This document shows, in pieces, positions 33,194 through 45,204 of a stretch of DNA of 64,000 nt. The stretch covers positions 100,144,893 to 100,208,892 of the forward strand of contig CM077594.1 in assembly GCA_039654915.1 (NCBI GenBank), read 5' to 3'. The position numbers were made by a program, and so were the translations under genes. A model generated the notes under the pieces. The model ran no database searches. It had not been told where the DNA came from and saw only the letters and a program-made list of their open reading frames with translations. The stretch comes from Aquilaria yunnanensis. Lineage: Eukaryota; Streptophyta; Magnoliopsida; Malvales; Thymelaeaceae. The stretch's first letter is position 1. Each line of letters opens with the position of its first letter.

Positions 33194-34249
33194 TAGGGGT
33201 GAAAATAGGTCGGTCGAGCTTGAGCCCACTAGGCTCGAGCTCTACCCCTTTGTTATTTGGCACTACCTGAGCTCGAGCTCGAATTGCTCGAGCCTAATTT
33301 TTTAGACTCGAGCTCAGCTCAAGGGCTTTACAAGCCCGAATGACACATACCAATCTTTAGTCTTAGAACTATAACTTAGATAAAAGATAAAGACTAAATT
33401 TGTAATTTGTTTTACATAGAGAATGAGGGAAGGGAAAATTATAGATCCTATCCTAAACTTTCAAATATTTTATTGCTCTACCCTAATTTCTTTAACTTCA
33501 CAAATAAGCTATCTTCTTCCTTAAGCAAGGTCAAAAAAAGGAGCAAAGTAAAGCGTCGGAACGGGAGAAAGATAACCAAGGCATCAAAAAATCAAAATCA
33601 ATTCAAACAAACACTAATCCCCATTCCTTAACAATATCGTAATCGAAGGTGATCGGAACCTAGATCAACCACATGATTTGGGCCGCAAGCCACACAATAG
33701 AACCGTGTGCCACATGATTCAAGGTCCGGGGTCTGCATCTACTTGGAGCAATTATCCTAGGGTACTTGCTGTTTTCTTGGGGCATAAATCCTATGGCCAA
33801 GCTGTTGCTAGATTGCAAATTGTTGTGACTCGTGTATGGCCGATTGGATCATAATCATCAACCTCGGCTCACAAGGCTCTCATCATTCTCGTGCTTACAG
33901 TTTCTAGTGGTGGCTGATTAGGTAAGAGGGTAGGTTAGCCGAGACTCAGGAAAGGTTGTAATCATAAGGCATAAAGGGAGGGGATGAAGGGTTTCAATTT
34001 ACGAATTGGGATCTGGTGGAAAATAGGCCTGGTTAAGAATTGGAGCTTGGTAGAAAAGAGACCAAACATGAGGCCTGTTAGGCCTGTAAACTTTTGGGGC
34101 TGAGCTTATTTAGGCACAAGCTCAACCCTAAAAGAGCTTGAGCTCTTTTTTCGGCTTGAGCTTGAACTCGAATAGGCCTGGCTAAAAAAGTCTTAACTCG
34201 GGCTCAAGCTTCAGTTACCTAAAAAAGGCCTGGCCCCTTTTCACCCTTA
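33194..34249. mobile_element. hAT-type non-autonomous element (1056 bp) with perfect 8 bp target duplication
   Basis: ATTATCAT flanks it on both sides (33186-33193 and 34250-34257). The ends are TAGGGGTGAAAA and, inward from the right, TAAGGGTGAAAA. Both subterminal regions carry clusters of CTCGAG and GAGCTTGAGC motifs, the usual pattern of hAT transposase-binding sites. The inner sequence has only a short A-rich frame (33407-33631) of no known family. Confidence 0.9.
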
Positions 34250-34349
34250 ATTATCATCAAAGAAAAATGATAATGCAACTAAAACAATTTTTAGGTAGCC
34301 TATAAAAGTGATAACATTTTAGAAAAAAATGAAATAAATTGTTTGGCCT

Positions 34350-35655
34350 ATTTGTGAACCACTTAATCCCTCAATGTCAACTACATTACCCCTTAATGTT
34401 AACCACATACTTTGTGGTTCAATTTTAGAGGGTCTACGGTTCATAATTGGGTCTCAATGTAAATTACATGACACCTTGAATGCGAACCACAAAGATTGTC
34501 ATTCACTTTTAGGAATTCTACTGTTCATATCTGAGTCTTGAATGTGCAGCCCAAAGATTGTGGTTTATTTTTAGGGGTTTTGCAGTTTATATCTGGGTCA
34601 TGTTTGTGAACCACATGACCCTTATAATGAAAACCATAAAGATTGTGATTCACTTTTAGGCAATCTACAATTTATATCTAGGCCTTATTCATGAACCACA
34701 CGACCCATAAAATGTGAACTGCAAAGATTGCGGTTCACTTTTAGGGGCTCTACAGTTTATATATGGGGCCTAAACATAAATCACATGACTCCTAGAATGT
34801 GAACTGTAAAGATTTTGGTTCGCTTTTAGGGGTTTTGTGGTTTATATTTGGGGCTTATTTGTGAATCGCATAACCCCCAGAATATGAACTGCAAAGATTA
34901 TAGTCACTTTTATGGGTTCTGCGATTCATATTTTAAGCATATTTGTGAAATACATGACCCTCAGAATGTGAACCGCAAAGATTGTGATTCACTTATAAGA
35001 GGTCTGCGATTTATATCTGGGCCCTTTTCATGAACCGCTTGACCGCCAGAATATCAACCGTATAGATTGTGGTTCACTTTTAGGGGGTTTGCGGTTTTTA
35101 TCTAGGCCCTACTTGTGAACCATATATATGACCCCCAAAATGTGAACCACATAGATTGTGGTTCACTTTTATAGGGTCTGTGATTTCTATCTATGGCCTA
35201 ACGTGGACCACATAACCCCATAAATGTGGACTGCAAAGATTGTTGTTCACTTTTAGGGGTTCTGTGGTTCAAATCTGAGGCCTTTTATGAGCCAAATGAC
35301 CCACAAAATGTGAACTGCAAAGATTGTGTTTCACTTTTAGGGGATATGCGGTTTATATCTAGGGCCTAAATGTGAACCATATGACCCCCAAAATGTGAAC
35401 AGTATATATTGTTGGTCACTTTTAGGGGATCCGCGGTTTATACTGGGGGCCTAAACATAAACCACATGACTCCTTCAATGTGAACCGTATAGATTGTGAT
35501 TCGCTTTTAAGAGGTCCGCAGTTTATATCAGGGGTCGTGAACCACATGACAATTTAAATGTGAACCGCATATATTATGGTTCACTTTTAGGGGTTTAGTG
35601 GTTTATATCTATGGCCTATTTGTGAACAACATTACCTTCTATGCCTAAACCGCAT
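34350..35655. repeat. Satellite of about 85 bp units, each able to form a hairpin
   Basis: About 15 diverged units. The phrase TTCACTTTTAGGGG recurs near 34652, 34735, 34820, 34990, 35073, 35163, 35248, 35330, 35418, 35503 and 35581, mostly 82-90 bp apart. Every unit has a short inverted repeat: GTGAACCGCA, five spacer bases, TGTGGTTCAC. A second GGTT...GTGAACC pairing follows across the unit border. No ORF crosses the array. It lies between a hAT element and a decayed plant-mobile-domain gene. Confidence 0.85.
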
Positions 35656-36600
35656 AAGGCTTGAATTGACAAGCTTGGGATTGGGCATTACCCAATAATT
35701 TAAATTTACCTTACACCATATTAAATTTGTACAACAATTGCTGTAGTGACTTCATAATTACTTTTCATCTTCCCCTCTTATTCACTTCACACTATCATTG
35801 CTGATTACACTTATTCCCCCTGCCACCTTTTTTCATCTCACTATCTTTCATCACCGAACAATGGATGATGGTGGCACTGGAGCTTTCGTGAAGGACTTAC
35901 CATTCGATTTGAAATCTTCAATGACCACAAAACTATATTCTCATAAGACATTCTGGTCGACCACCATTTATTGAGATCCAGAGTCCCACATTTTTCACCC
36001 TTCACACTCGGTATGTTTGCTTTTAAACTTATCAAGTTGTTTGTTTTTGTAACCAAATTTGTTTGAAATATGTTTTTTTTTTTGTGGATTAGAGCATTGT
36101 ATTGTGAAAAAAGGTTTTCTTCTACTGTGCGGCACACATTCATGCCATTGAATTCTAGAAAAAGCAACAAGCATATAAAAAAAATGACAAAGATATAGAA
36201 AAGACGACGAACACTTTGGAAAAATGACCATATATAAGAAAATGTGACTATTAAAATGCTTTGTGCGATTATGTTTCCAAAAAAACAATATCATTATGTT
36301 GCATTTTGTTTTCCTTGTTGCCTTTTTTCACTTCTTGTCGCCTTTTTTGCACATGTCGTTTTTCCTCTAAGGCTTGTTGCTTTTAATATTCATTCCTTAC
36401 CTTTTCCAATACTGTTTTTGCCTTTTACTTTCATTTGTCACCTTTTTGTTTGGCTATTCACTTTCTCTATACTGTGAACATCCTTTTTCTATTCATTATC
36501 ACTTTTTACACATTATGGACGTCATTTATATGCCCTTTGACATTTGCAGCAATGAATTAGTACATACCGTGGACATGGTAGTGTGAAACCATTGTTGAAC
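35656..36600. other. Spacer between satellite and plant-mobile-domain remnant
   Basis: T-rich with short frames of no known family (for example 36244-36477). The sequence around 36290-36460 repeats the theme GTTGCCTTTT / TCACTTT in a loose way. No gene recognised. Confidence 0.4.
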
Positions 36601-38560
36601 TAGTTTAATGAGTTTAAAAAAACAAAGACATGATCAGATCAACGGGCATATTCAACGCAGTAAAAGCATTGAAGTTCAACCACTACAATAGACATGCAGT
36701 TCGTGCATTGAGCCATTTTTAGTGGAATACGACCTACACATTGCATTTCCCGACTATCGATGATATGACCTTAACACCTCCTGATTTGCTTCAATAATAG
36801 GCTTGTGTTGCAGTGGCTCCCGAATACCTATTCAGGTGGACATATGCGAAGATACCTCTCGCTTGCAAGAGGCAGTGGGTGATTATTGGGTGATATTCCA
36901 TCAGAAGAAGAATGTGAGCTTTAAGACAGTAATTGACACTTACAGAGAGTACCACATAAATACATTAGAAAGAAAATATCATTTGGTGCATGTTTTCCTA
37001 GCGACCTTTCTTGGAACCACCATATTTTGTGAAAAACAAGTACCGGGAACTTTTACACATGGTGGATCTCAGTTGTAGCAGACATATCCCGATTGTTTTC
37101 ATATAACTGGGGATGCACTGCATTGGCTAATCTCTACTTATACATGAATGGTCTTAGTAGGAATGTTAAAGGGAGCGGTGGATTTTGGTAAGCCTGGCAG
37201 GTAGCTATTCCATACCTCGATTATGAAACTGAATTATGTACATGTGCTACACTGTAAATGATTGTGAGATTACAGACAAATTATTTCCCATAACAGACAT
37301 GGGCTTGCAAGTATTTTATGAACATTGGGCCTAATCTTAACTTGAGCGAAGATGGGACATACCCTAGAGTGAAGTATTATGCCGAGAAACAGTTGGGCGG
37401 CCTGACATATGACATTAAAGTGTATATTGTGCCGTTTAATAGCTTAAAAGTAATGACGGTGAAAATGTGACTATGGGAAAAGTGCATGAATGACATGGTC
37501 TTTTTTTTTACAACACGTTAACTATCTACAAATGCATGACAGGACCATTCCTAACCTGTCACCAACTTCCATGTTGAACAATAAATGGCGATGACATGGG
37601 GAACATGTAGTAGCATTTAAGGGGTCATTGTGGGATAAGAATTCAACCATTTTATTGACCAGTATGTTTCAGTTGTGGTGGGGGGCATGCAGATAGAGCT
37701 AGCCGAAGCCATGAAAGGCAATGGGCCTGCTGTATCGACTAATGGGTTAGCTAGGGCATCTATGTTTACTGTACCTCATGTAGACACAGGAGTAGTATTT
37801 GCTGAAATAAAGCTCCCAACAACATTTATGTTGCTCCTAGATCTTGAGGCAGAATAGGTTCAACTGCTCCGAATTCTAACCATTGATGACGATGTTGTTA
37901 AGAGTTTACTGCTTAATCCTACTATAAACTCTATAAGTAAACCACATATCTTATTTACTTGTACCCAATCATATAATAGATTTGGGCTTCAAATATAACA
38001 TGTGTTTATAAGTGAAGAAGGACACTGTAGAAAAGTTACTATGGTTGGTGGCAAATCTTAAAAAAGCTGTTAAAGACAAAATGTGGAAAAATGACAAGAA
38101 ATTTTCCTTAAAAGAGTATATAAGCATAAGTTGTCCATGGTTTTTACTTAAAAAACATATTAATGATCTTATGGTTATAGGTAATTTATGGAGGTACAAC
38201 ATAGTAGTTCATCTTGGAAAACAGGTCATATTATCTAGGCAAAAAAATGGTGCAAGAGCAAGGTTTTGAAAGTAATGGAGATGAGTTAGAAGAGGATGAT
38301 GATGACTTTAGTTCAAAGGGAGATGAGCATGATGACAAAGGCTAGCATCAAGATTCTGTTGGTGAATAGGGTGAAAATTCTAATGGTGGAGAAAGTGGAA
38401 TTGAAGATTATAAAAATAATGATTGGGATCAAGATGATGAAGGGGATCACTCAAGTGTGGGGGATTAGGATGACGAGAATGATGACTTAGAGAGTTGTAG
38501 GCTTTGAGGGTTGTACTAAGCACATAGAAGATGGGTTAGCAACTAAGAGGGGAAGGAGGA
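36600..38560 (+). pseudogene. Plant mobile domain (MAIN-like) gene remnant
   Basis: Frames broken by stops show, in family order, TYTLHFPTIDDMTLTPPDLL (about 36730-36790), FLATFLGTTIFCEKQ (about 36991-37035), HMVDLSCSRHIPI (about 37058-37097) and ILVSLAGSYSIPRL (about 37175-37220). These fit the plant mobile domain pattern: FHxPxGEMTxTLxD, then a LLGTTLFxDK block, then the block around LxDLDxIxxYSWG. An acidic stretch rich in Asp, Glu and Lys follows (38012-38560). Such domains occur in transposon proteins and in the host MAIN/MAIL1 silencing proteins. This copy cannot encode a full protein. Confidence 0.55.
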
Positions 38561-39630
38561 GGTGAATGCATAGTTTGCACCTATGCACAGTGCTAGTCTA
38601 AGTACTTTTATGGTCATTTTAGGTGTTGATACTAGGGTGCTTTTATTTCATTTCAAGACAGTATAATGAACGCCATGGTCGATGCATGGTGGATGCTAAC
38701 TAGTTATTCAGGATGCTAAATAGTACTAGGATGCTTATATTTTGTTTTAAGACAATATGATGCATGGTTGATTCTAAATGGTACTAGGATGCTTTTATTT
38801 TGTTTCTGGACCTTTAGCTTAATGTGCTATGGCAACCTGGAAGATATTATTATGAATTGTTCCATGTGTATCGCTCTTTATGTAAACTTTATTTTTTATT
38901 CATAAACACTAAATGGTTTTTACCATCTATGATCACATTTCCATAACCTAACCCTAATGCCTTTTTCAATTTAAAATAACCTTTTTTACAATGTTATCAT
39001 TTTTTATCTACAATCACATTTCTTGAAACATTATCGCCTTTTCTATATCAATTTCCCTTCCTCGGCTTTTTTTGTTCAGTACCGGTTTTTTATAACTTTA
39101 ATTTACTTTTCTTAATACTCCATTGTCTTTTTAAAAACAATATCATTTTCTTTATCAAGTGCAATACAAAATCACCCAAACCAAATCACAAACTCAGCAC
39201 ATACTAGGTTTTAAACAAATTTGTAGTCTACAAGGTAATGAGATGTCTTACATTAACCTGCACTAGAATAATGCCCCTATTTACCTAAAAGGCTACTTTC
39301 AGCATTATGATCATAAAAGGAAAATGACTTATTTCTCTTGTAAAACCCAAACACCCTTGTGTTGAAGCTCCACCCCATGAACTAAGATTTCAACAAACTC
39401 TGGAATGACATATCATTACCTTGCAAGGACTATGACATTCTCCAAGTGTCTTTAGAGTCTGGCACTGAATTTGTTCGAATTTGTTTTGAATTTGGTCTAA
39501 TTGTACTAACTGAGAACCTTAGTTAGCTGCTATTAACATGGTCATCTAGGATGAAGTTAGTGGATGCATGTTTGTTATGATAAGAAACATCTTTTTCAAC
39601 ATTCCCCTTTTCGGTACTTTCTTTTTCAAC
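38561..39630. other. Spacer between the two transposon gene remnants
   Basis: No gene recognised. It contains short direct repeats of a phrase like CTAGGATGCTT(T/A)TATTT (about 38635, 38730 and 38785). Confidence 0.4.
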
Positions 39631-39639
39631 TTTTGATTG

Positions 39640-41765
39640 TTTAATGCACACACGAGTTATGTGATCATTTGAACCACATTTTCTGCACTTTATCTGCCAT
39701 TAACGTATATTTGATTTATTCCTTCCATGTCATCTAACACAGATGACAACTGGATTACGAATCATATCTGAATCAGGAACTGTAGCCTCACCATCCATAC
39801 TCTCCAACCTTTATGATCTCTTTTGGTACAATTCTCCGGCCTGAATAATCAACCTACTTAATTTTCTCTTACTTCATTATACCCTTTTACATCACATCTA
39901 GCTGCAATGTAAAAAATTATATTACTCATGGTGGTCAACTGCGACCATTTTGTACTGTACACTTGCTCCATATCAAAATAATAATATGTAACACCCATAT
40001 TTTTGCATTAGTTTCTTGGCATCATTTGTCCACCTTTTCACGATCAACCTTTTTGGGATCCTCCTTACATTTTCCAACTTCAAGATGGAAGACATATGAT
40101 GACATGGAATTCTTGAAACACAGTTATAATATACAATTCTATTATCAGACCTATAAATAATTTTTAATCAAACACAAAAAAAACTTAATTTATACAAAAT
40201 TTACCATTGTAAGTTAGCTATTTGCAAAACATTATCATATCTCTCCGTCCAACAAGTGATGAATTATTCGTGATTAGGCCACACTACATATCGAGAACAT
40301 GGTACATTTTTTCCTCGCGATTCATACAATGTAAAACTATAAAATAATTTGCTTTTTTGTTATCTCACCACACACTTTCTAGAACATTGATGGGGGTGTA
40401 CACTTCTGTAGCGTGGATCTTAAGCGTCCTAAGATAGGTATTGAATTGAGGACTTGTATGTTTACTCCTAAAATTATTAAGCACCTTAATCTTACATAGC
40501 CATCCCAATGCTATATCAACTTGTCTTACAAATTCATATAACTTAAGCTTGCTTCCAAGGGCTCTTTTGATAAAAGTGCATCCCTTCTGGTCTTTGATTA
40601 ATTGTTTGTCCAAAAAAAAAAATTCCGTTTCAAAAAAGAAATTTCCCACATTTCACACATCTTATATCTTTCTTGCACCTACTCATTATCTTCTAACTTG
40701 AACATGGTAACAGTACTTGCCCATTACTTTTCGAACTTATTCACATTATTCATCATCCTTACGAAATGATCTCCAAATCCTTCAACCTTCACATTCTCCT
40801 TACAATTACTTTGTAAGTTCCAAGAGCATAAGCAGTGTTTTACATATGAAAACACTCTTCTGATTGTAAATCTCATTACATTGTCACCATCAATAATAAT
40901 TGCAACAGGTGTCTTTCCCCTCATGCAATCCAAGAACCCTTCTAATAACCATACATAACCTCTCTCAGACTAATCAGATACAAGTGCATATTAAAAAACA
41001 ATGATATTATGGCGGTGGTTCCTAATAAACATAATATATAACATCATGCAGTCATTCGTTTTGAATGTCACATCAAGTCCAATAACATCATCAAAGCATG
41101 CATAGTCCATGAGCATTAAACTATCAACCCAAAAAATATACTTTAACTTATTTTCTTTATCACCTGTATATCAACAATAAAACTCAGGGTTGCCACTTGC
41201 ATGACAAGTTAAGTATGCAATTGTAGTCTTTACATTACTATCTAAAATTTGCTCTCTTTTGTTGCTATCTATATAATTGTATAGATCTTTGGTAGCAAAC
41301 CCAACATTCTCATAACCTCCAAGAACCTGTACCGTGTAATCCATAATTTGACTAGTCTTCACACCAACCTTCATCATTTGTTTGGTTTGCTTCTTGTCGG
41401 CCACATTCATGTGCCTGTGAGATCTATAAATATGAACTTCTTATTGTTCAGCAAGGTCATGGTTGTGCCTGACATTAAACTCTTTTACTACATATTTTGC
41501 TAATGCTTGATTGTAGTTAACTTAAAATGATGCTATGCAACCGCATCTACTCACCCTTCTAGGTTCTCTTACTTTATTTGAAGGTTTCAATTTTGGTTAA
41601 TTGTGTACCTCCTTCCCACAAACCCATCTGCAATGTTATACAATATCTTCATTATCAACTTTAATATTTTTTTTTGGTAGAAAACTTGATCACACACCCA
41701 TATCTATTATAGAATTGCTCTGCCATTTCAATGGACTCAAATTCTATCTTTCATTGTCCAACTGA
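39640..41765 (-). pseudogene. FHY3/FAR1-type Mutator-like transposase, nearly full length but broken
   Basis: Read on the minus strand from 41765 down, the whole family architecture is present. FAR1 DNA-binding start FESIEMAEQFYNRYG (about 41740-41690); EFNVRHNHDLAEQ (about 41490-41450); KTSQIMDYTVQVLGGYENVG (about 41370-41310); transposase core YACFDDVIGLDVTFKTN (first acidic residue, about 41105-41055); VAIIIDGDNVMR (second, about 40910-40870); FRSKHTSPQFNTY (about 40470-40430); SWIM-like CVSRIPCHH and RRIPKRLIVKRWTNDAKKL (about 40125-40010); and a C-X2-C-X4-H-X4-C zinc knuckle (about 39705-39645). Stops and frameshifts separate the blocks. Relatives are either MULE transposases or domesticated light-signalling factors. 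The decay and setting argue for transposon origin. Few lesions suggest relatively recent death. Confidence 0.85.
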
Positions 41766-44269
41766 TTTGTTTATCTTCACAACAATTGCATCTCATTCAT
41801 TCCCTTATGTCATTTCATCTCCCTCCTCATGAGATTCCACAATCAAACCAATTTCATCATCACTTTGCACAATTTCACCATCATCACTCTCTACTTGCTG
41901 TGAAGAAATCTCATGAGTTTCACTTAGTCTTAATCCAATCTCATTTGGTATTTCTTCTGTATTCCATATTGTATTTTTGTGAGTTTCTTCTTCTCCATAT
42001 GTCTACTCCTTACTAATTTCATTATTGCTATCCATTTCTAACACCTGCACAATACATATACCATAAGTAGATTAACCATTAATGCTTTTGAACAACAATA
42101 AATGCTTTTATATACTAAAAAATGATTTTATTCTCATTCATGTCACTTTTCTAAAGTGAAGCCCTAACAACAGATGCAAACGCTTTTCCTTACAAAGATA
42201 TTACCTTTTCTTGAAACTAAATGCTTTTACATAAAAGAAAATGCCTTTCTTGATGCTTTAACACTTTTTTTTTACTAATTATGTGGCAACATTACAAATG
42301 TTATTATCTCACCATTATCGTGTTTACATACATGAAAACACTTTGAAGTATATACAAATAGCTTTTCTTATTTGATAAATGCATTAACTTATTATTGTTT
42401 TTCCTATAATTTAATCACTTTTACTGTACCAAAATCATTTGTTCATCTTTTTTATTGCCTTTATTGGTAATCTCACACAAATTGAACATCATTTTTCTAT
42501 TGGTCATAAACGCCAACACTTCATGTGAGAAAAATGCAACTTAATAAAAAATAAAAGTGATTTAGTCATAACAAATGCGATTTAGTAAATAAAAAGGCTA
42601 TTACATTTCTTTATAAGCATTTTCATGTGTCACCCTTTTACTACAGTTTACCTAAACCTCCAAAAAAGCATTTCAAAAATAAATTAAGTATCACTACTGA
42701 ACTGATTCCCTAAAAAATACCATGGCCCGTAATAATTCACACACTCACGCTTGATGATTTATGTATGATTTACACTCACATTCCATTCTTGCAGTAATAT
42801 TCTCTTAAGTTAGAACTTTGGAAGAAGATAAACAAAGCCTAAAGCTTCCAAACTCCTCCTTCCAAACTTACTCCAATCCAACCATCTACCTTCATTGATT
42901 GTATTAACTCCCTCTTACCAATAAACCCAACTACTACTCCTAAATTAATTCACTTCTCCATATTTAATCAAATTCCTCACATTAACTCTTATTCATTTTT
43001 CCTTCTACACACCCACTTCTTGTTCTATCCTAACAATACTAGTTTTTCTATCTCACATTAAATTAAATTCACACATTAACACTCATTCCCTTTTTTTTCC
43101 ACCTACTCACTTCTTTTTCTATTACATACTACTCTTTCTCTCAAACTCTTTTATGTCATTTTTTTTACTTCTATCTAAATTGTTTACCAATAATGTGTCA
43201 ACAATTATATTTATTGAGTTTTTTAATATAATATTACATATTGCTTCATCAATTTACTTTTTATTCCTTTATAAATTAAACTTATAAGTACATTCACAAC
43301 CAAAACATTTGGTTAATTGGTGAAATATTTTTCTAAGTTATTTTTATTTTTTTTTGTCATTTTCTATTTTAGCCGTTATGGCAACTTGCCGTAACAGTAA
43401 TACAAAATGTTCTGGAAATTAGTGATAAAAGCACAAAAAAGATGGCCCATTAGCACTGGTAACAAAACCTATGTCTCCAAGATTGCAAACGCAATCAGGT
43501 GATTCAAGATTTTGTAGTAAAAGACAGAGAAGTTAAAAACAAGGTAATGGTGCTAGATTTTCAAAAAAAAAATCTAGGTTTTTGAGATTTAATAGGTGTA
43601 ACGTGCAATTTCAGTGACTTAGTGGTAAATGTAATTGGTCCTAAGTTATTATTTTTTTTTTGAAGTATGATCCTAAGTTATTATATTAACTAAATCTCTA
43701 AGTATTGATATGACATGTTTTACAGTGTATTTTGCTACATTACCCTTGTTTTTGTTAAGTACAGTCATTGTATTGGGTTCAAAAGATGTCCAAAATAAGA
43801 AAATGATAAAAACACAATAAGTATTTTGTTTGTGTATGATGATATCCTTTGGTTCTCACACATTGAAATAAGATATTTTTGTCATTCTATGCCAATAAAC
43901 ACAAAAGATGCTCTAAATTTCTAGTTTTTACGTTTTAGACCCTTGAATTTGCTTGACTTACAATTAAGAACCTATTTTGTGCTTAAATTAAAAAAAAAGG
44001 CTTTTGAAATGTTTCAATTTTTTCAAAATTTTTAAATTGATTGTGACTTAGTCTTGAATTCATAACTTTTTTAACATTTTCCTTTTCAATATAAATGTAA
44101 TTGGTATGAAAAATTTACATCTTTGAGATTGACCTACAACAACAAAGTACAAAACATGAACCAATTACTAATTCAAGTTATATGGCACGATGATCTTGTT
44201 CTTTCACTTTGCATGAAAATATTCTTTTTACCATTATTAATCAAGTTTATTTATGATTAAATAATAGAT
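41766..44269. other. AT-rich DNA between the MULE transposase and the SPPL promoter
   Basis: C- and T-rich to about 43300, with many copies of a loose theme such as TGCTTTTAC / AATGCTTTT. This could be the leader and right terminal region of the MULE. Nothing coding is recognised. The right border of the element could not be fixed by a matching inverted repeat. Confidence 0.35.
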
Positions 44270-44590
44270 AGTTTAATGCATTATTCTCATTTTTAGTGAT
44301 TATTTACTCAATTTATATATCAATTAAAACTCTACACTTTAAGAAGTTTAAAAAATATTAAAATATCTTTTATGAAAGCAAGTATTGTTTTTATTTATCT
44401 TTTATTAGGTTGGTAGAGAAAAAATTTACAAACACTAATTAATTTCTAAAAATTATATTTAAATTATTATTAAGTAGATAGTATATAACTATATATATTA
44501 ACTTTCAAGTGGAATTGATTTTAGAAAAAAAAAATTAAGTAAAAATGAAAATAGTGTATTAAATAATAAGCTATTTAATCTGCGGCCAAG
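44270..44590. repeat. MITE-like repeat, family of 54885-55212
   Basis: Contains the block TACTCAATTTATATATCAATTAAAAC followed by a CTTTAAGAAGTTTAAAAAATA segment, matching in order the block near 54955-55010 and the one near 4875-4930. It lies about 620 bp upstream of the SPPL ATG. Exact ends not fixed. Confidence 0.5.
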
Positions 44591-45204
44591 AAAGGTGGGC
44601 GAAAAATTTTTCCTCCTGAAGAATAATTTTGTGGATGAAACAAACATTAGAAAATCTTACATTTCACACAAATCATTTTCGGGACCTTATTTAACGTAAA
44701 AAATAGCTCCGTGGCCCATGAAGGCGGCAACGACCTACGTGGAAGGTAGCATGACACGACAACGATAATGATAACGATTGGTAAATAATGGTAAGTGGTA
44801 ACTCGAAGTCCTTTACACCTAATTGAAAAAAAATATGAAAGTTTTAGGGCGTATTTACTAATAATTCGAGTGGAATATAGTACTATTCTGTACAGACTGG
44901 AAGACGAGGGCGCTGAGCCTGCCGACGAGTCGACGGCGAATCGCTGGAATTTACTTGCAGAGTGAAAAATTGACAACGAAAAGTAAAACTAAAACTGTAA
45001 AAGGTCATAATTTCATCCGTCTGTTTGCTTTCACCGAGAGAACCAATTTTCGCGTGTCCGCGATGTGAGAGCGAAACCATACACGGAGCTCTATAACTCT
45101 TGCATTCCCAAATCATCGTCTTCTTCTTCGCGACGAGGCCCCGTAATTTTCCGCTTCCTTGTCCTTTCTCTTCCCATTGGGGTCCCTTTTGAAGTGCCCA
45201 GTCC

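Noticed and set aside
34350..35655. Regularly spaced repeats as in a CRISPR array
   Set aside because: Units are contiguous and diverged, without unique spacers, and the DNA is eukaryotic: it is a satellite.
28379..43700. A definite terminal inverted repeat pair enclosing the whole transposon island
   Set aside because: Several candidate ends were compared by eye, but none matched convincingly, so a single large element is only proposed as a hypothesis.
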